Assembly: GCF_006438785.1 (NCBI RefSeq) | Contig: NZ_RCZB01000007.1 | Coordinates: 109,254-173,253 of the forward strand | DNA: 64,000 bases | Origin: Rhodanobacter glycinis | GTDB lineage: Bacteria; Pseudomonadota; Gammaproteobacteria; Xanthomonadales; Rhodanobacteraceae | Reading direction: 5' to 3' | Part shown: positions 35,307 to 44,848 of the stretch, piece by piece | Position numbering within the stretch: the stretch's first letter is position 1 | Layout: each line of letters starts with the position of its first letter | Notes under the pieces: model-generated | Databases searched by the model: none | Told to the model about the DNA's origin: nothing | The model's input: only the letters and a program-made list of their open reading frames with translations | Translations under genes and position numbers: made by a program

Positions 35307-36701
35307 ATGCGCGCTTCAGGACTATCCGTACTGGTCGCCGGGCTATGCCTGGCCTTCGCCGCCCACGCAGCCGACACCGATACCTGGAAGCTGCCGGTCA
35401 CGGTGAAGAAGCTCGACAACGGGCTCACCGTAGTGGTTTCCGAGGACCACAGCTCACCCACCGTCGGCATCAGCATGGTCTACCACGTCGGCATGCGACT
35501 GGAACCGCAGAACCGCACCGGTTTCGCCCACCTGTTCGAACACCTGATGTTCGAAGGCACGCCCGACGCGCCCAAGGGCACCTTCGAACGCGTGATCCAG
35601 GGCGGCGGCGGCGTGTTCAACGGCTCCACCCGCGCCGACTACACCAACTACATCGCCTCCGCGCCTTCGTCCGCGCTGGCGCCGATCCTGTGGATGGAAG
35701 CGGACCGCATGAAGTCGCTCGACTTCAGCGCGAAGAATCTCGCCAACCAGCAGAACGTGGTGAAGGAGGAGATCCGCGTCAACGTGAAGAACCAGCCCTA
35801 CGGCCTGTTCTACTGGACCGACCTCAACCGCCTCGCGTTCGACAAGTGGGCCAACAATCATGACGGCTACGGCTCGTTCAAGGACCTGGACCACGCCAGC
35901 ATCGCCGACGTGAAGACCTTCCATGACACCTTCTACCAGCCGGCCAATGCGGTACTCGGCATCGCCGGCGACGTCACCCCGGAGCAGGCCTTCGCGCTGG
36001 CGCAGAAGTATTTCGGCAGCCTGCCTGCGCGCGCGCTGCCGCCGCGGCCGGACGTCGCCGAACCGTTGAACACCAAGCCGCGCCATGGAGAGCAGACCGA
36101 TGCACTGGCCAAGGTGCCGGCGCTTGCGATCGGCTGGAAGATGCCCGCACGCGGCAGCAAGGACCAGGTGCCGATGATGGTGCTGTCGCAGTTGCTGGTC
36201 GGCGACGATGCCTCACGCTTCTACCAGGGCCTGGTCAAGGGCCGCGAGCTGCTGCTGAACATCAACGGCGGCGTGAACTTCCCGCTGGGCGACGGCAGCG
36301 ACTACGCCGGCCCGACGCTGCTGGGGCTGTTCGCGCTGTACAAGCCCAATGCCACGCCGGAGCAGGTGCTGGCCGCAATCAACGAGGAGATCGGCAAGGT
36401 CGCCAGCGACGGCGTCGACGACGCCACCCTGACCCGCGTGAAGACCAAGATGCTGTCCGACTGGTACGGCGGGCTGGAATCCTTCCTCGGCCGCGCCGAC
36501 ACGCTGGCCAAGCTGCAGACGCTGTGGGGCGATGCCAACGTCGCCAACCGGATGCCCGGCTGGATCGAGGCGGTGAGCTCCGATGACATCAAGCGCGTCG
36601 CCCGGGCCTATCTCACCGACGCCAACCGCAGTGTGATCGTGCGTCGCCCGGTCGCCGCGGCTGCCGCGCCCGCTCCCGCCGCCAAGACATCTGCCAAGTG
36701 A
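35307..36701 (+). CDS. M16 family zinc peptidase, active subunit
   Basis: 464 aa with a signal peptide (about 1-21). The inverted zinc motif HxxEH is intact (His75, Glu78, His79 in FAHLFEHLMFEGT), and the distal Glu lies in NVVKEEIRVN. It is a periplasmic peptidase of the pitrilysin/processing-peptidase type. The start follows AAGGAG. The downstream gene encodes the inactive partner, as in two-gene M16 systems. Confidence 0.93.
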   Translation: MRASGLSVLVAGLCLAFAAHAADTDTWKLPVTVKKLDNGLTVVVSEDHSSPTVGISMVYHVGMRLEPQNRTGFAHLFEHLMFEGTPDAPKGTFERVIQGGGGVFNGSTRADYTNYIASAPSSALAPILWMEADRMKSLDFSAKNLANQQNVVKEEIRVNVKNQPYGLFYWTDLNRLAFDKWANNHDGYGSFKDLDHASIADVKTFHDTFYQPANAVLGIAGDVTPEQAFALAQKYFGSLPARALPPRPDVAEPLNTKPRHGEQTDALAKVPALAIGWKMPARGSKDQVPMMVLSQLLVGDDASRFYQGLVKGRELLLNINGGVNFPLGDGSDYAGPTLLGLFALYKPNATPEQVLAAINEEIGKVASDGVDDATLTRVKTKMLSDWYGGLESFLGRADTLAKLQTLWGDANVANRMPGWIEAVSSDDIKRVARAYLTDANRSVIVRRPVAAAAAPAPAAKTSAK

Positions 36702-36709
36702 GGACCGCC

Positions 36710-38125
36710 ATGAAGACGAACACGACGTTCAAGACGCTTGCCCTCGCCCTCGGCCTGGCGCTTGCCGGATTCGCCCAGGCCGCCACGCCGCTGCCGAAGG
36801 ATCTGCCCGCCTACGGTCCGGACAAGCCGCTGCCGACGCCGCAGATCGCCCAGCGCACCCTGACGAACGGACTTACCGTATGGGTGGTGCCGCGCGACGG
36901 TCTGCCCAAGGTCAACGTGGCGCTGGCCGTGCTCGGCGGCACTGCTGCCGACGAGGCGGCCACGCCGGCCCTGTCGGAGATGATGGCGCGTCTGCTCAAC
37001 GAGGGCACCGCCAGCCGCAGCTCGCGCGATATCGCCGAGGCGCTGCAGGCGATCGGCGGCGACTACAGCGCCGGCACGGGCGACGACTCGATCAACATCC
37101 GCGCCAGCGCACTGGCTTCGCACGCATCGAAACTGCTGGAACTGGTCGCCGACACCGCGCTGCACCCGAGCTTTCCGGCGAACGAGGTTGCCCTGGCCAA
37201 GGCCAACGCCTTGCAAGGGCTGAAGGTGCAGGAGGCCGATCCGGATTGGCAGGCACAGCGCGCCTTCGGCCACGCCGCCTACGGCGAGCATCCGTACTCG
37301 CGCGACTCGCTCAATGAAGCCAGCGTGCAGGCGGCCTCGCCCGACTCGCTGAGGGCGCTGCACGATGCCCGCTTCCGGCCGGATCGTGCCTTGCTGGTGA
37401 TCGTCGGGCGCATCGACGCCAACGCGGCGTTCCGTCTGGTCGAGCAGCAGTTCGGCGGCTGGAAAGCCACTGGCAAGGCGCTGGCCGATACCGCGCCGGC
37501 ACCACGCGAGGCGGCGCCACAACGGCTGCTGGTGCCGCGCGACGGCGCGGTGCAGAGCAACATCCGCTACGGCCGCCCGGCGGTGCCGGCCAACGACCCG
37601 GACTACATTCCGCTGACCGTGGCCAACACCATCCTCGGCGGCGGCTTCACCAGCCGCATCACCCAGGACATCCGCGAGGACAAGGGCTACTCGTACAGCC
37701 CGTGGTCGCGTTTCAGCGCGAACCGCGTCGGCGGCAGCACGCTGGCCAGCGTCGACGTGCGCAACGAAGTCACCGGCGCCACGCTGGCCGAGCTGGCCAA
37801 GCTGTACGACGGCATGGCCAGCCAGCCGGCCAGCGCAGAAGAGCTCACCGGCGCCAAACGCCTGGTCGGCGGCATCTACCTGCTGCGCAACCAGATCCAG
37901 GGCGCACTGATCGGCACCCTGGCGAACTACTGGGTCGATGGCCTGCCACCGAGCTTCCTCGGCAGTTACGTCGCCGAGGCAAACAAGGTGACGACGGAAC
38001 AGGTGCAGGCGATGGGTCGCAAGTACTTCGCCGCGAAGGACCAGAGCATCGTGGTCGTCGGCGATGCCAAGGCGATCGACGCACAACTGAAACCGTACGG
38101 CACGTTCACCGTGTTCAAGCCCTGA
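36710..38125 (+). CDS. M16 family peptidase-like protein, inactive partner
   Basis: 471 aa with a signal peptide (about 1-22). It has the M16 fold but no HxxEH: the zinc site position reads LSEMMARLLNEGT. The C-terminal half keeps the substrate-contact stretch TRITQDIREDKGYSYSPWSR with Arg and Tyr (written in the sequence as TSRITQDI then REDKGYSYS). It should form a heterodimer with the upstream active subunit, complementing its binding chamber. Start 36710 (MKTNTT) is 9 bases after that gene ends. Confidence 0.92.
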   Translation: MKTNTTFKTLALALGLALAGFAQAATPLPKDLPAYGPDKPLPTPQIAQRTLTNGLTVWVVPRDGLPKVNVALAVLGGTAADEAATPALSEMMARLLNEGTASRSSRDIAEALQAIGGDYSAGTGDDSINIRASALASHASKLLELVADTALHPSFPANEVALAKANALQGLKVQEADPDWQAQRAFGHAAYGEHPYSRDSLNEASVQAASPDSLRALHDARFRPDRALLVIVGRIDANAAFRLVEQQFGGWKATGKALADTAPAPREAAPQRLLVPRDGAVQSNIRYGRPAVPANDPDYIPLTVANTILGGGFTSRITQDIREDKGYSYSPWSRFSANRVGGSTLASVDVRNEVTGATLAELAKLYDGMASQPASAEELTGAKRLVGGIYLLRNQIQGALIGTLANYWVDGLPPSFLGSYVAEANKVTTEQVQAMGRKYFAAKDQSIVVVGDAKAIDAQLKPYGTFTVFKP

Positions 38126-38132
38126 GTGCTGT

Positions 38133-38162
38133 CGGTGCCGCGGCGATCGCGCCGCGGCACCG
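38133..38162. terminator. Perfect 13-bp stem between convergent genes
   Basis: CGGTGCCGCGGCG (38133-38145) and CGCCGCGGCACCG (38150-38162) pair with a 4-base loop. It follows the M16 stop by 8 bases and faces the convergent NUDIX gene. No T run, so it is a hairpin for both directions. Confidence 0.6.
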
Positions 38163-38232
38163 GCCTGCAGAATCCCGTGTGATTGTTCTTCGGTAAATTC
38201 CGGCCAGAAGCAGTCGCGTACAAGGTGTCCTC

Positions 38233-38646
38233 CTACATGGAGGCGCCCCGCAACAGCGGCAGGATGTGCTCGCGACTCAGCCGGGCAACCGGTACGTTCG
38301 GCGCGGCCGGATCGATCCAGCACAGCTCCTCGATCTCGGCCCGCGCCGCGATCTCGCCACGCACATTCACCGTATAGACGGCCGCCTCGACCCGGCGATC
38401 CGGCTCGTTCGCCGCCAACGCGCTGCAATGGCACAGCAGGCGGGCCGAACCGGCGACGAGTTCGCAGCCCAGTTCCTCGCGCAGCTCACGAGCCAGCGTG
38501 GCCAGCTCGTCTGCATCGCCGGGATCGCGCTTGCCGCCGGGCTGCTGGAACATCGTGGCGCCACGCTTGCGTACCAGCAGGCTGCGCCCTGCTTCATTGC
38601 GGATCACCGCGGCGACGATGCGGATGATTCTGGCGCCGTCACTCAC
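38233..38646 (-). CDS. NUDIX hydrolase (second gene of pair)
   Basis: 137 aa, GTG start overlapping the stop of the upstream NUDIX gene (GTGA). The Nudix box reads GGKRDPGDADELATLAREL followed by REELG, with Glu spacing kept. It probably hydrolyses a nucleoside diphosphate derivative; the substrate is unknown. The frame upstream of 38646 is noise. Confidence 0.88.
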   Translation of the reverse strand: MSDGARIIRIVAAVIRNEAGRSLLVRKRGATMFQQPGGKRDPGDADELATLARELREELGCELVAGSARLLCHCSALAANEPDRRVEAAVYTVNVRGEIAARAEIEELCWIDPAAPNVPVARLSREHILPLLRGASM

Positions 38647-39131
38647 AGCCGGCTGTACGACCACGACTGCATGCGCCCGTCCTTGTATGGCATCACGCCA
38701 TGGAACGGACGCGGGTCGGCATCGAACACCAGCGGCAGGAAATGGCGGTCGCCTTCCCACATCGGCAAAGTCAGCAGGCGCTCCAGCGCGACCCATTCCA
38801 GGGTGCCTTCGGGGTTGCTCATGAACGGCGTGCCACTGTAGCGATCGATCGCGAAGATGAAGCCGAGCCAGTCTTCGCCGTGTTTGCCGAAACCCGGCCA
38901 GTTCAGCGTGCCGCGCAGCTGCATCGACTCGCAGCTGATACCGGCCTCCTCCAGGATTTCCCGCTGCATGCAAGTGGCGATGTCCTCGCCCGGCTCCATC
39001 TTGCCGCCGAGTCCGTTGTACTTGCCCAGGTGCTGGTCATCCAGCCGCGCATTGCGATGGATCATCAACACTTCGCTGCGGTCGGGCGACAGCACGTAAC
39101 CGAGCGTTGCCACGATCGGGGTGTAGGGCAT
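38643..39131 (-). CDS. NUDIX hydrolase (8-oxo-dGTP-like)
   Basis: 162 aa. The Nudix box is GGKMEPGEDIATCMQREILE followed by EAGI. The N-terminal LGYVLSPDRSEVLMIHRN and the GKYNGLGGK segment are like MutT/MTH1-type 8-oxo-dGTP diphosphatases. The C-terminal FLPLVFDADPRPFHGVMPY is a conserved tail in this group. The start at 39131 (MPYTP) is chosen over 39269. It precedes and overlaps the second NUDIX gene. Confidence 0.92.
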   Translation of the reverse strand: MPYTPIVATLGYVLSPDRSEVLMIHRNARLDDQHLGKYNGLGGKMEPGEDIATCMQREILEEAGISCESMQLRGTLNWPGFGKHGEDWLGFIFAIDRYSGTPFMSNPEGTLEWVALERLLTLPMWEGDRHFLPLVFDADPRPFHGVMPYKDGRMQSWSYSRL

Positions 39132-39250
39132 GGCGAAAGCACCGCAAAAAACCGAGTTTAACGGCAGCGGCCGTTCCGCGCAGGTCTCCGGCCTGAACGT
39201 GCGGCGCGGCCGGGCTTGCACGCGCGCGACAGGGCGGCGACCATCGACGG

Positions 39251-40069
39251 ATGCATTCACTCGCTTCACTCATACCCCGAGCCGGTCGTGCGCACTGGTC
39301 ATGGCATGCGCTGTTGTCGCTGCTGCTGCTCACCGGCATGCCCGGCTGCGCACCCACCGCGCGGGCGCTGGACAGCGGCACGCTGGCGTTCGAAGGCCAG
39401 AACTACCGCGTCGTGCATCTGGATCTCAAGCGTGAACACCTGAGCCTGCACTGGCGCGACCCGCAGAACGGCCAGCCATTCAGCAGCATCGAGACACTGC
39501 GCCAATGGGGCGAGGCGCGCGGCCAGCGGCTGTTGTTCGCTGCCAACGCCGGCATCTATGACCGGCAATTTGCGCCGTTGGGCCTGCACGTGGAGGACGG
39601 CAAGACGGTGGTGCCGCTGAACCTGGCGCACGGCAATCCCGCGTCGGGAAATTTCTCGCTGCTGCCGAACGGCGTGTTTGCGGTGTATCCGGACGGCCAT
39701 GCCGCGGTGCGCACCAGCGCCGCGTTCAAGGCCGCCGGCAAGAGCGCGCAGTGGGCCACCCAGTCGGGCCCGATGCTGCTGATCGACGGCAAGCTCAACG
39801 ATCAGTTCATCGATGATTCGTCCAGCCTCAAATGGCGCAGCGGCGTCTGCGTGAAAACCCCCACCGAGGTGATCTTTGCAGTGAGCGAGGCGCCAGTGAA
39901 CTTCCACACGTTTGGACGGCTGTTCCGCGACAAGCTCGGTTGCCGCGACGCGCTCTACCTGGACGGCAGCATCTCGCAGCTGTACGTCGACGGCGAAGGC
40001 TACGCCGGCGCGCCGGCGTTCATGGTGAAACCCTACGCCGGCATCTTCGCCGTGTTCGCCAAGCCCTGA
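39251..40069 (+). CDS. Phosphodiester glycosidase family protein (DUF2233, NAGPA-like)
   Basis: 272 aa. The N-terminus looks like a signal or lipoprotein peptide (LLLLTGMPGCAP, Cys33). The domain resembles the C-terminal catalytic part of NAGPA and YngK-like proteins, with FAANAGIYDRQFAPLGLHV and ALYLDGSISQLYV. These enzymes remove GlcNAc-type phosphodiesters; the bacterial target could be cell-wall sugar phosphate. It overlaps the acylase gene by 1 base (TGATG). Confidence 0.85.
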   Translation: MHSLASLIPRAGRAHWSWHALLSLLLLTGMPGCAPTARALDSGTLAFEGQNYRVVHLDLKREHLSLHWRDPQNGQPFSSIETLRQWGEARGQRLLFAANAGIYDRQFAPLGLHVEDGKTVVPLNLAHGNPASGNFSLLPNGVFAVYPDGHAAVRTSAAFKAAGKSAQWATQSGPMLLIDGKLNDQFIDDSSSLKWRSGVCVKTPTEVIFAVSEAPVNFHTFGRLFRDKLGCRDALYLDGSISQLYVDGEGYAGAPAFMVKPYAGIFAVFAKP

Positions 40070-42492
40070 TGTCGGGCCCTGTCACGGCGCGGCGCTGGCG
40101 CATCCTGCGCGCGCTGCTGATTGCCCTGCTGGCGTTGCTGCTGACTGCGTTTGTGACGGGCTGGTGGCTGCTCGCCGGCAGCCGCGCCCGGCTCGACGGC
40201 ACGCGCCAGGCAACCGCGTTGACGGCCCCCGTAAGCATCGGCCGCGACGCGCTGGGCACGGTCACCATCGAGGGAAAGAACCGCACCGACATCAGCTATT
40301 CACTGGGCTACGTGCACGCGCAGGAACGCTTCTTCGCAATGGACCTGATGCGCCGCATGCCGGCCGGCGAGCTGTCCGCACTGGTCGGCCCGGCCGCACT
40401 CAAGGTCGACCTCAACCATCGCCGCCATCGCTTGCGCGCGGTGGTCGAAGCGGCGTACGCGCAACTGCCGCCAGCGCAGAAACACGAACTCGACCGCTAT
40501 CGCGACGGCGTCAATGCGGGCCTCGCCGACCTGCGCGTGCGGCCGTGGGAATACCTGCTGCTGGGCAGCCAGCCGCAGCCTTGGCGTTCGGAAGATTGCT
40601 TGCTGGTGATCGCGGCGATGTATCTGGACTTGAACGGCGATGGCCGCAATGAGCGTGAACTGCACATGGCGCAGATGCGCGCGACGCTGCCCGGACCACT
40701 GGTGGATTTCCTGCTTGCGCCCGATCCCGACTGGGAAGCGCCGCTGAGCGGGCGGCTGTCGCGCTCGCCGGTGATTCCCGCGGCAGACGTGTTCGACCTG
40801 CGTCATCGCACGCCGGCAGCATCCTCCACCGCGCTGGCCGCCGCACTCACCCCGGCGCTCGACGCACCCCGTCCCGGCAGCAACAATTTCGCGATCGGCG
40901 GTGCGCTCACCAGCAGCGGCGCGGCGATGCTCGCCAACGACATGCACCTGGGCCTGCGCGTGCCCAACATCTGGTTTCGCACCCGGCTGCGCTATCCCGA
41001 CCCCACCGCACCGAACGGCCAGCGCGACGTCAACGGCGTCAGCCTGCCGGGCACGCCGGCGATCATCGTCGGCTCCAATGGGCAGATCGCGTGGGGCTTC
41101 ACCAACAGCTACGGCGACTGGCAGGACTGGGTGCGCGTGCGGCGCGATTCCACCGCCCCCACGCGCTACAAGGTGCCGGACGGCTGGGCCGCGATCGAAA
41201 GCCACGCCGAGCACATCCGCGTCAAGGGCAGGCCCGACGTCATCCTCGAGGTCGAAGACACCCGCTGGGGGCCGATCATGGGCAAGGACGTCGATGGCAC
41301 GCCGCTGGCGCTGGCATGGATCGCCGGCCGTCCACGCAGCTACAACCTCGCGCTGATGCAGCTCGAACACGCATCGGATGTTTCCGGCGCGTTGAACCTG
41401 GCGCCACAACTCGGCATGCCGCCGCAGAATCTGCTGGTCGCCGACAGCGGTGGAAACATCGGCTGGACGCTCGCCGGCAACAGCATTCCGCTGCGCACCA
41501 GCATCGACCCGCTGCTGCCATCGGACTGGTCGCAGTCGGGCAACGGCTGGCAGGGCTGGGCATCGCCCACGCACTATCCGCGCATCGAGAACCCGGCAGA
41601 TGGACGGCTATGGACAGCGAACAACCGCACCGTCGACGGTGCAGCGCTGGCCCTGCTCGGCAACGGCGGCCACGACCTCGGTGCCCGCGCGCAGCAGATC
41701 CGCGATGACTTGCACACTCGCGCCAGCTTCACGCCCGGCAACCTGCTCGACATTCAGATGGACGATCGCGCCGTGTTTCTCACCCGCTGGCAGCGCCTGC
41801 TGCAGGACACCCTGGCCGACAGCACCGACCGATCACTGCAGCAGTTGCGCCGGCTCATCGCGCAATGGCAGGAACGCGCCGCCGTCGACAGCGTCGATTA
41901 CCGGCTGGTGCGCACATTCCGCGACCATGTCGGCGAAGCCGTGCTGGCTCCGTTCGCTGCGCAGGTGCAGCAGCGCTACCCGGACTTCAGCTGGCCCGGC
42001 GAGAACAGCGCCGAGGCGGCCGTATGGGCGTTGGTCCGCGCCCGGCCCGCGCATCTGCTCGATCCGAAATACCCCGACTGGCACGCCCTGCTCACCGATG
42101 CCGCCCGTCAGGTGGTGGCCGAACTAGGCCGGCAACCCGGCGGCCTCGCCGCACGCAACTGGGGCGAACGCAACCGCGCCGGCATCCGCCACCCGCTGTC
42201 CGCCGCACTGCCATCCTGGCTCGGCCGTTTCATCGACATGCCCGATCAGCCCATCCCCGGCGACAACAACATGCCGCACGTCGCCTCGCCCGGCTTCGGC
42301 GCCTCCGAACACCTGGACGTGTCGCCTGGCCATGAAGCCCACGGCATCCTCAACATGCCCGGCGGCCAGAGCGACCACCCGTTGTCGCCGTACTTCGGCG
42401 CGGGACACGAGGACTGGGTCGAAGGCCGGCCCACTCCGTTGTTGCCGGGGCAGACGCAGCACACGCTGACCTTGCGCCCGTCCATGCGCTGA
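40069..42492 (+). CDS. Penicillin acylase family Ntn-hydrolase
   Basis: 807 aa. A membrane helix or signal sequence (about 12-40), alpha chain, then the autocleavage site RPG|SNNFAIGG with nucleophile Ser271 (G-S-N-N-F), then the beta chain with NDMHLGLRVPNIWFR. The precursor should split into two chains in the periplasm. Possible substrates are acyl-homoserine lactones, acylated amines or penicillins. The start at 40069 uses the ATG overlapping the previous stop; the longer frame is spurious. Confidence 0.93.
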   Translation: MSGPVTARRWRILRALLIALLALLLTAFVTGWWLLAGSRARLDGTRQATALTAPVSIGRDALGTVTIEGKNRTDISYSLGYVHAQERFFAMDLMRRMPAGELSALVGPAALKVDLNHRRHRLRAVVEAAYAQLPPAQKHELDRYRDGVNAGLADLRVRPWEYLLLGSQPQPWRSEDCLLVIAAMYLDLNGDGRNERELHMAQMRATLPGPLVDFLLAPDPDWEAPLSGRLSRSPVIPAADVFDLRHRTPAASSTALAAALTPALDAPRPGSNNFAIGGALTSSGAAMLANDMHLGLRVPNIWFRTRLRYPDPTAPNGQRDVNGVSLPGTPAIIVGSNGQIAWGFTNSYGDWQDWVRVRRDSTAPTRYKVPDGWAAIESHAEHIRVKGRPDVILEVEDTRWGPIMGKDVDGTPLALAWIAGRPRSYNLALMQLEHASDVSGALNLAPQLGMPPQNLLVADSGGNIGWTLAGNSIPLRTSIDPLLPSDWSQSGNGWQGWASPTHYPRIENPADGRLWTANNRTVDGAALALLGNGGHDLGARAQQIRDDLHTRASFTPGNLLDIQMDDRAVFLTRWQRLLQDTLADSTDRSLQQLRRLIAQWQERAAVDSVDYRLVRTFRDHVGEAVLAPFAAQVQQRYPDFSWPGENSAEAAVWALVRARPAHLLDPKYPDWHALLTDAARQVVAELGRQPGGLAARNWGERNRAGIRHPLSAALPSWLGRFIDMPDQPIPGDNNMPHVASPGFGASEHLDVSPGHEAHGILNMPGGQSDHPLSPYFGAGHEDWVEGRPTPLLPGQTQHTLTLRPSMR

Positions 42493-42575
42493 CACGCTGG
42501 CTGGCTCCCCGGCTCGGAAACATGGACCCGGTCATGCCTGTGCGGCATTCGACCACACAGGTGATCGGGGCTCGT

Positions 42576-42617
42576 CTGACTGAAGTCAAAGGTATCGCCT
42601 TAGTGCGCGCGCATGAT
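42576..42617 (+). promoter_or_regulatory. FNR/DNR-type box and promoter of the nos cluster
   Basis: CTGAC-TGAA-GTCAA (42576-42589) resembles the FNR/DNR consensus TTGAT-N4-ATCAA. CATGAT at 42612-42617 could be the -10. If so, the box centre (42582.5) lies 41.5 bases before the start point near 42624, the class II activation distance. The first nos-cluster gene starts at 42647. Direct experimental support is lacking. Confidence 0.5.
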
Positions 42618-42646
42618 CCGCGCCATTAACAAGGCGGATTCGTCCC

Positions 42647-43726
42647 ATGATCAACTGCGACACCGTCATCGTCGGAGCGGGCCCGGTCGGCCTGTTCCAG
42701 GTTTTCGAGCTGGGTCTGCTCGGGCTGGATGCGCACGTGGTCGATGCCGTGCCGCATGCCGGCGGGCAATGCATCGAGCTGTACCCGGACAAGCCGATCT
42801 ATGACATCCCGGCAGTGCCGGTGTGCAGCGGGCGCGAGTTGATCGAGCGCTTGCAGCAGCAGATCCGTCCGTTCGCGCCGCAGTTCCATCTGGGTCACAC
42901 CGTCACCTCGCTCAAGCACATCGCGAACGGCCGCTTCAGCTTGCGCACCAGCGCGGGGCTCGCGTTCGACGCCGGTGCGGTGATCGTCGCCGGCGGCCTT
43001 GGCGCATTCGCGCCGCGCACGCTCGACCTGCCCGAAGCCGCACCGCTGGTAAACCGCACGCTGCACTACAAGGTGGCGCAGCCGGCACTGTTCGACGGCC
43101 AGGACATCGTGATCGCCGGCGGTGGCGATGCAGCGCTGGACTGGGCGCTGGCCCTGGTCGACCGGGTGCGCAGCCTGGTGCTGGTGCATCGCTCATCCAG
43201 CTTCCGCGCAGCGCCGGCCAGTGTGGCGCGCATGCATGCGCTGTGCGACGAAGGCCGCATGCAGTTGTGCGAGGGTGACATCGTCGGGCTGGAGACTGCC
43301 GACGAGGCGTTGGCCCAAGTACGCGTGCGCACGCGCAGCGGCATGGTCCAGCGCATCGAGGCTTCGCACTTGGTGGTGCTCTGGGGCCTGCATCCGGCGC
43401 TGGGCCCGATTGCCGACTGGGGGCTGGCGCTGGAACGCCAGCAACTGGTGGTGGATCCGTCGACGTTCCAGACCTCCGTGCCCGGCGTCTTCGCAGTGGG
43501 CGACATCAATACCTATCCGGGCAAGAAGAAGCTGATCCTCTCCGGCTTCCACGAGGCGGCGCTGTGCGCGTTCGCCGCGCATGCGCACCTGCATCCCGGC
43601 GACAAGGTGAACCTGCAGTACACGACCACCAGCCCGGCGCTGCAGCGGCGTCTTGGCGTGCGCGAGGCCGGGCGCGGCGATGCCGTCGCGCAACCTCCGC
43701 CACGAGTGGCCGCCAGCGCGGCCTGA
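42647..43726 (+). CDS. Ferredoxin/flavodoxin-NADP+ reductase-like FAD oxidoreductase
   Basis: 359 aa. FAD-binding GxGxxG (VIVGAGPVGLFQVFELG), an NADP-binding site (IVIAGGGDAALDWALALVDR), and the final FAD segment VFAVGDINTYPGKKKLILSG. It lacks the redox CxxC of thioredoxin reductase, which points to the YumC-type ferredoxin-NADP reductase group. It heads the nos cluster with a 54-base gap to apbE, so it may feed electrons, or provide reduced carrier, to NosR. This is inference. Confidence 0.85.
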   Translation: MINCDTVIVGAGPVGLFQVFELGLLGLDAHVVDAVPHAGGQCIELYPDKPIYDIPAVPVCSGRELIERLQQQIRPFAPQFHLGHTVTSLKHIANGRFSLRTSAGLAFDAGAVIVAGGLGAFAPRTLDLPEAAPLVNRTLHYKVAQPALFDGQDIVIAGGGDAALDWALALVDRVRSLVLVHRSSSFRAAPASVARMHALCDEGRMQLCEGDIVGLETADEALAQVRVRTRSGMVQRIEASHLVVLWGLHPALGPIADWGLALERQQLVVDPSTFQTSVPGVFAVGDINTYPGKKKLILSGFHEAALCAFAAHAHLHPGDKVNLQYTTTSPALQRRLGVREAGRGDAVAQPPPRVAASAA

Positions 43727-43780
43727 ACCCTCGCACATCGCGTCAAGCACGCACACGCTCACCACCACGGGAAGCATCCC

Positions 43781-44848
43781 ATGCATCGCTCCTCCGACCC
43801 CAGCGATCTGCGCTCGCCCGAGCGCCGGCGCTGGCTGAAACAGACCGGGCAACTCGCCCTGGCCGGCGGCCTGCTGGCCGGCGGCGGCTGGGCAGTGCTC
43901 AAGCGCAAGCAGAACCTGTGGCAGGTTCGGCGCGAGCGCACGCTGATGCAGACCTCGGTGGCGGTCACCTGCCTGTCCGACGACGTGCAGGCGGCGGGCG
44001 CGGCGATCGAGGCGGCCTTCGCACGGATGGCCGCGACGGCTGCCGAGCTGACCCGCTTCGACCCGGCTAGCCCGCTGTCGCGGCTGAATCGCGACGGCCG
44101 GCTGGCGCTGGTGCCATCGAATCTGCACGCGGTACTGCGCGAGGCGCTGTCGCTGTCGGCGCTGACCGGCGGCGCGTTCGACGTCACCGTGCTGCCGGTG
44201 CTGCGCTATTTCGAAACCTTGCGTGGCGTGTCCGGCATCGACGCGCAGGAACACCATTCGATCGACCGTCGCGAGCAACTGGTGGGCTGGCGTGACCTGG
44301 CGCTGGACGCGCGCGGCGCACGGCTGCTGCGACCGGGCATGGCGGTGACGCTGGACGGCATCGCCAAGGGCCATGTGGTCGACCAGGGCATCGCGGCACT
44401 GCGCGCGGCGGGCATCGAGTACGGCCTGATCGACGCCGGCGGCGACATCCAGGCGATCTGCGGCAACGATCCGCAGCGGCACTGGAACGTCGGCATCGTC
44501 GACCCGCGCGACGTGAGCCGGGTGGCGGCGGTGGTGCGGGTGCGCAACGCGGCGCTGTCGACCTCCGGCAACTACCGCGTGTTCTTCTCCACCGATCGGC
44601 GCCTGTTCCACATCGTCAATCCGCGCACCGGCTATTCGCCGCAGAGCTATTCCAGCGTGACCGTGGTGGCGCCGCGCTCGGTGCTGGCCGACGGCATGAG
44701 CACGGCGGCGTTCTCGCTGGAGCTGCCGCAGCTGTCCGCGCTGATGGCGGCGCAGGATCACCAGTGGCTGGCGTTCTCGCGTACCGGCGAAAAGCGCTGG
44801 CGCTCGCGCGAACTGCCGCTGATCGCCGGCACGGCGGAGCTGGCGTGA
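43781..44848 (+). CDS. nosX: FAD:protein FMN transferase (ApbE family), NosX-like
   Basis: 355 aa. A Tat-like start (PERRRWLKQTGQLALAGG) suggests export. The ApbE marks are ELTRFDPASPLSRLNRDG, DGIAKGHVVDQGI and IDAGGDIQAICGND, and the C-terminal SVLADGMSTAAFSL. It transfers FMN to a Thr of its target, here most likely NosR, whose gene follows with a 1-base overlap. This is the NosX role in denitrifiers. Confidence 0.92.
   Translation: MHRSSDPSDLRSPERRRWLKQTGQLALAGGLLAGGGWAVLKRKQNLWQVRRERTLMQTSVAVTCLSDDVQAAGAAIEAAFARMAATAAELTRFDPASPLSRLNRDGRLALVPSNLHAVLREALSLSALTGGAFDVTVLPVLRYFETLRGVSGIDAQEHHSIDRREQLVGWRDLALDARGARLLRPGMAVTLDGIAKGHVVDQGIAALRAAGIEYGLIDAGGDIQAICGNDPQRHWNVGIVDPRDVSRVAAVVRVRNAALSTSGNYRVFFSTDRRLFHIVNPRTGYSPQSYSSVTVVAPRSVLADGMSTAAFSLELPQLSALMAAQDHQWLAFSRTGEKRWRSRELPLIAGTAELA

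Noticed and set aside
42647..43726. Thioredoxin reductase
   Set aside because: No CxxC redox pair between the FAD and NADPH regions.
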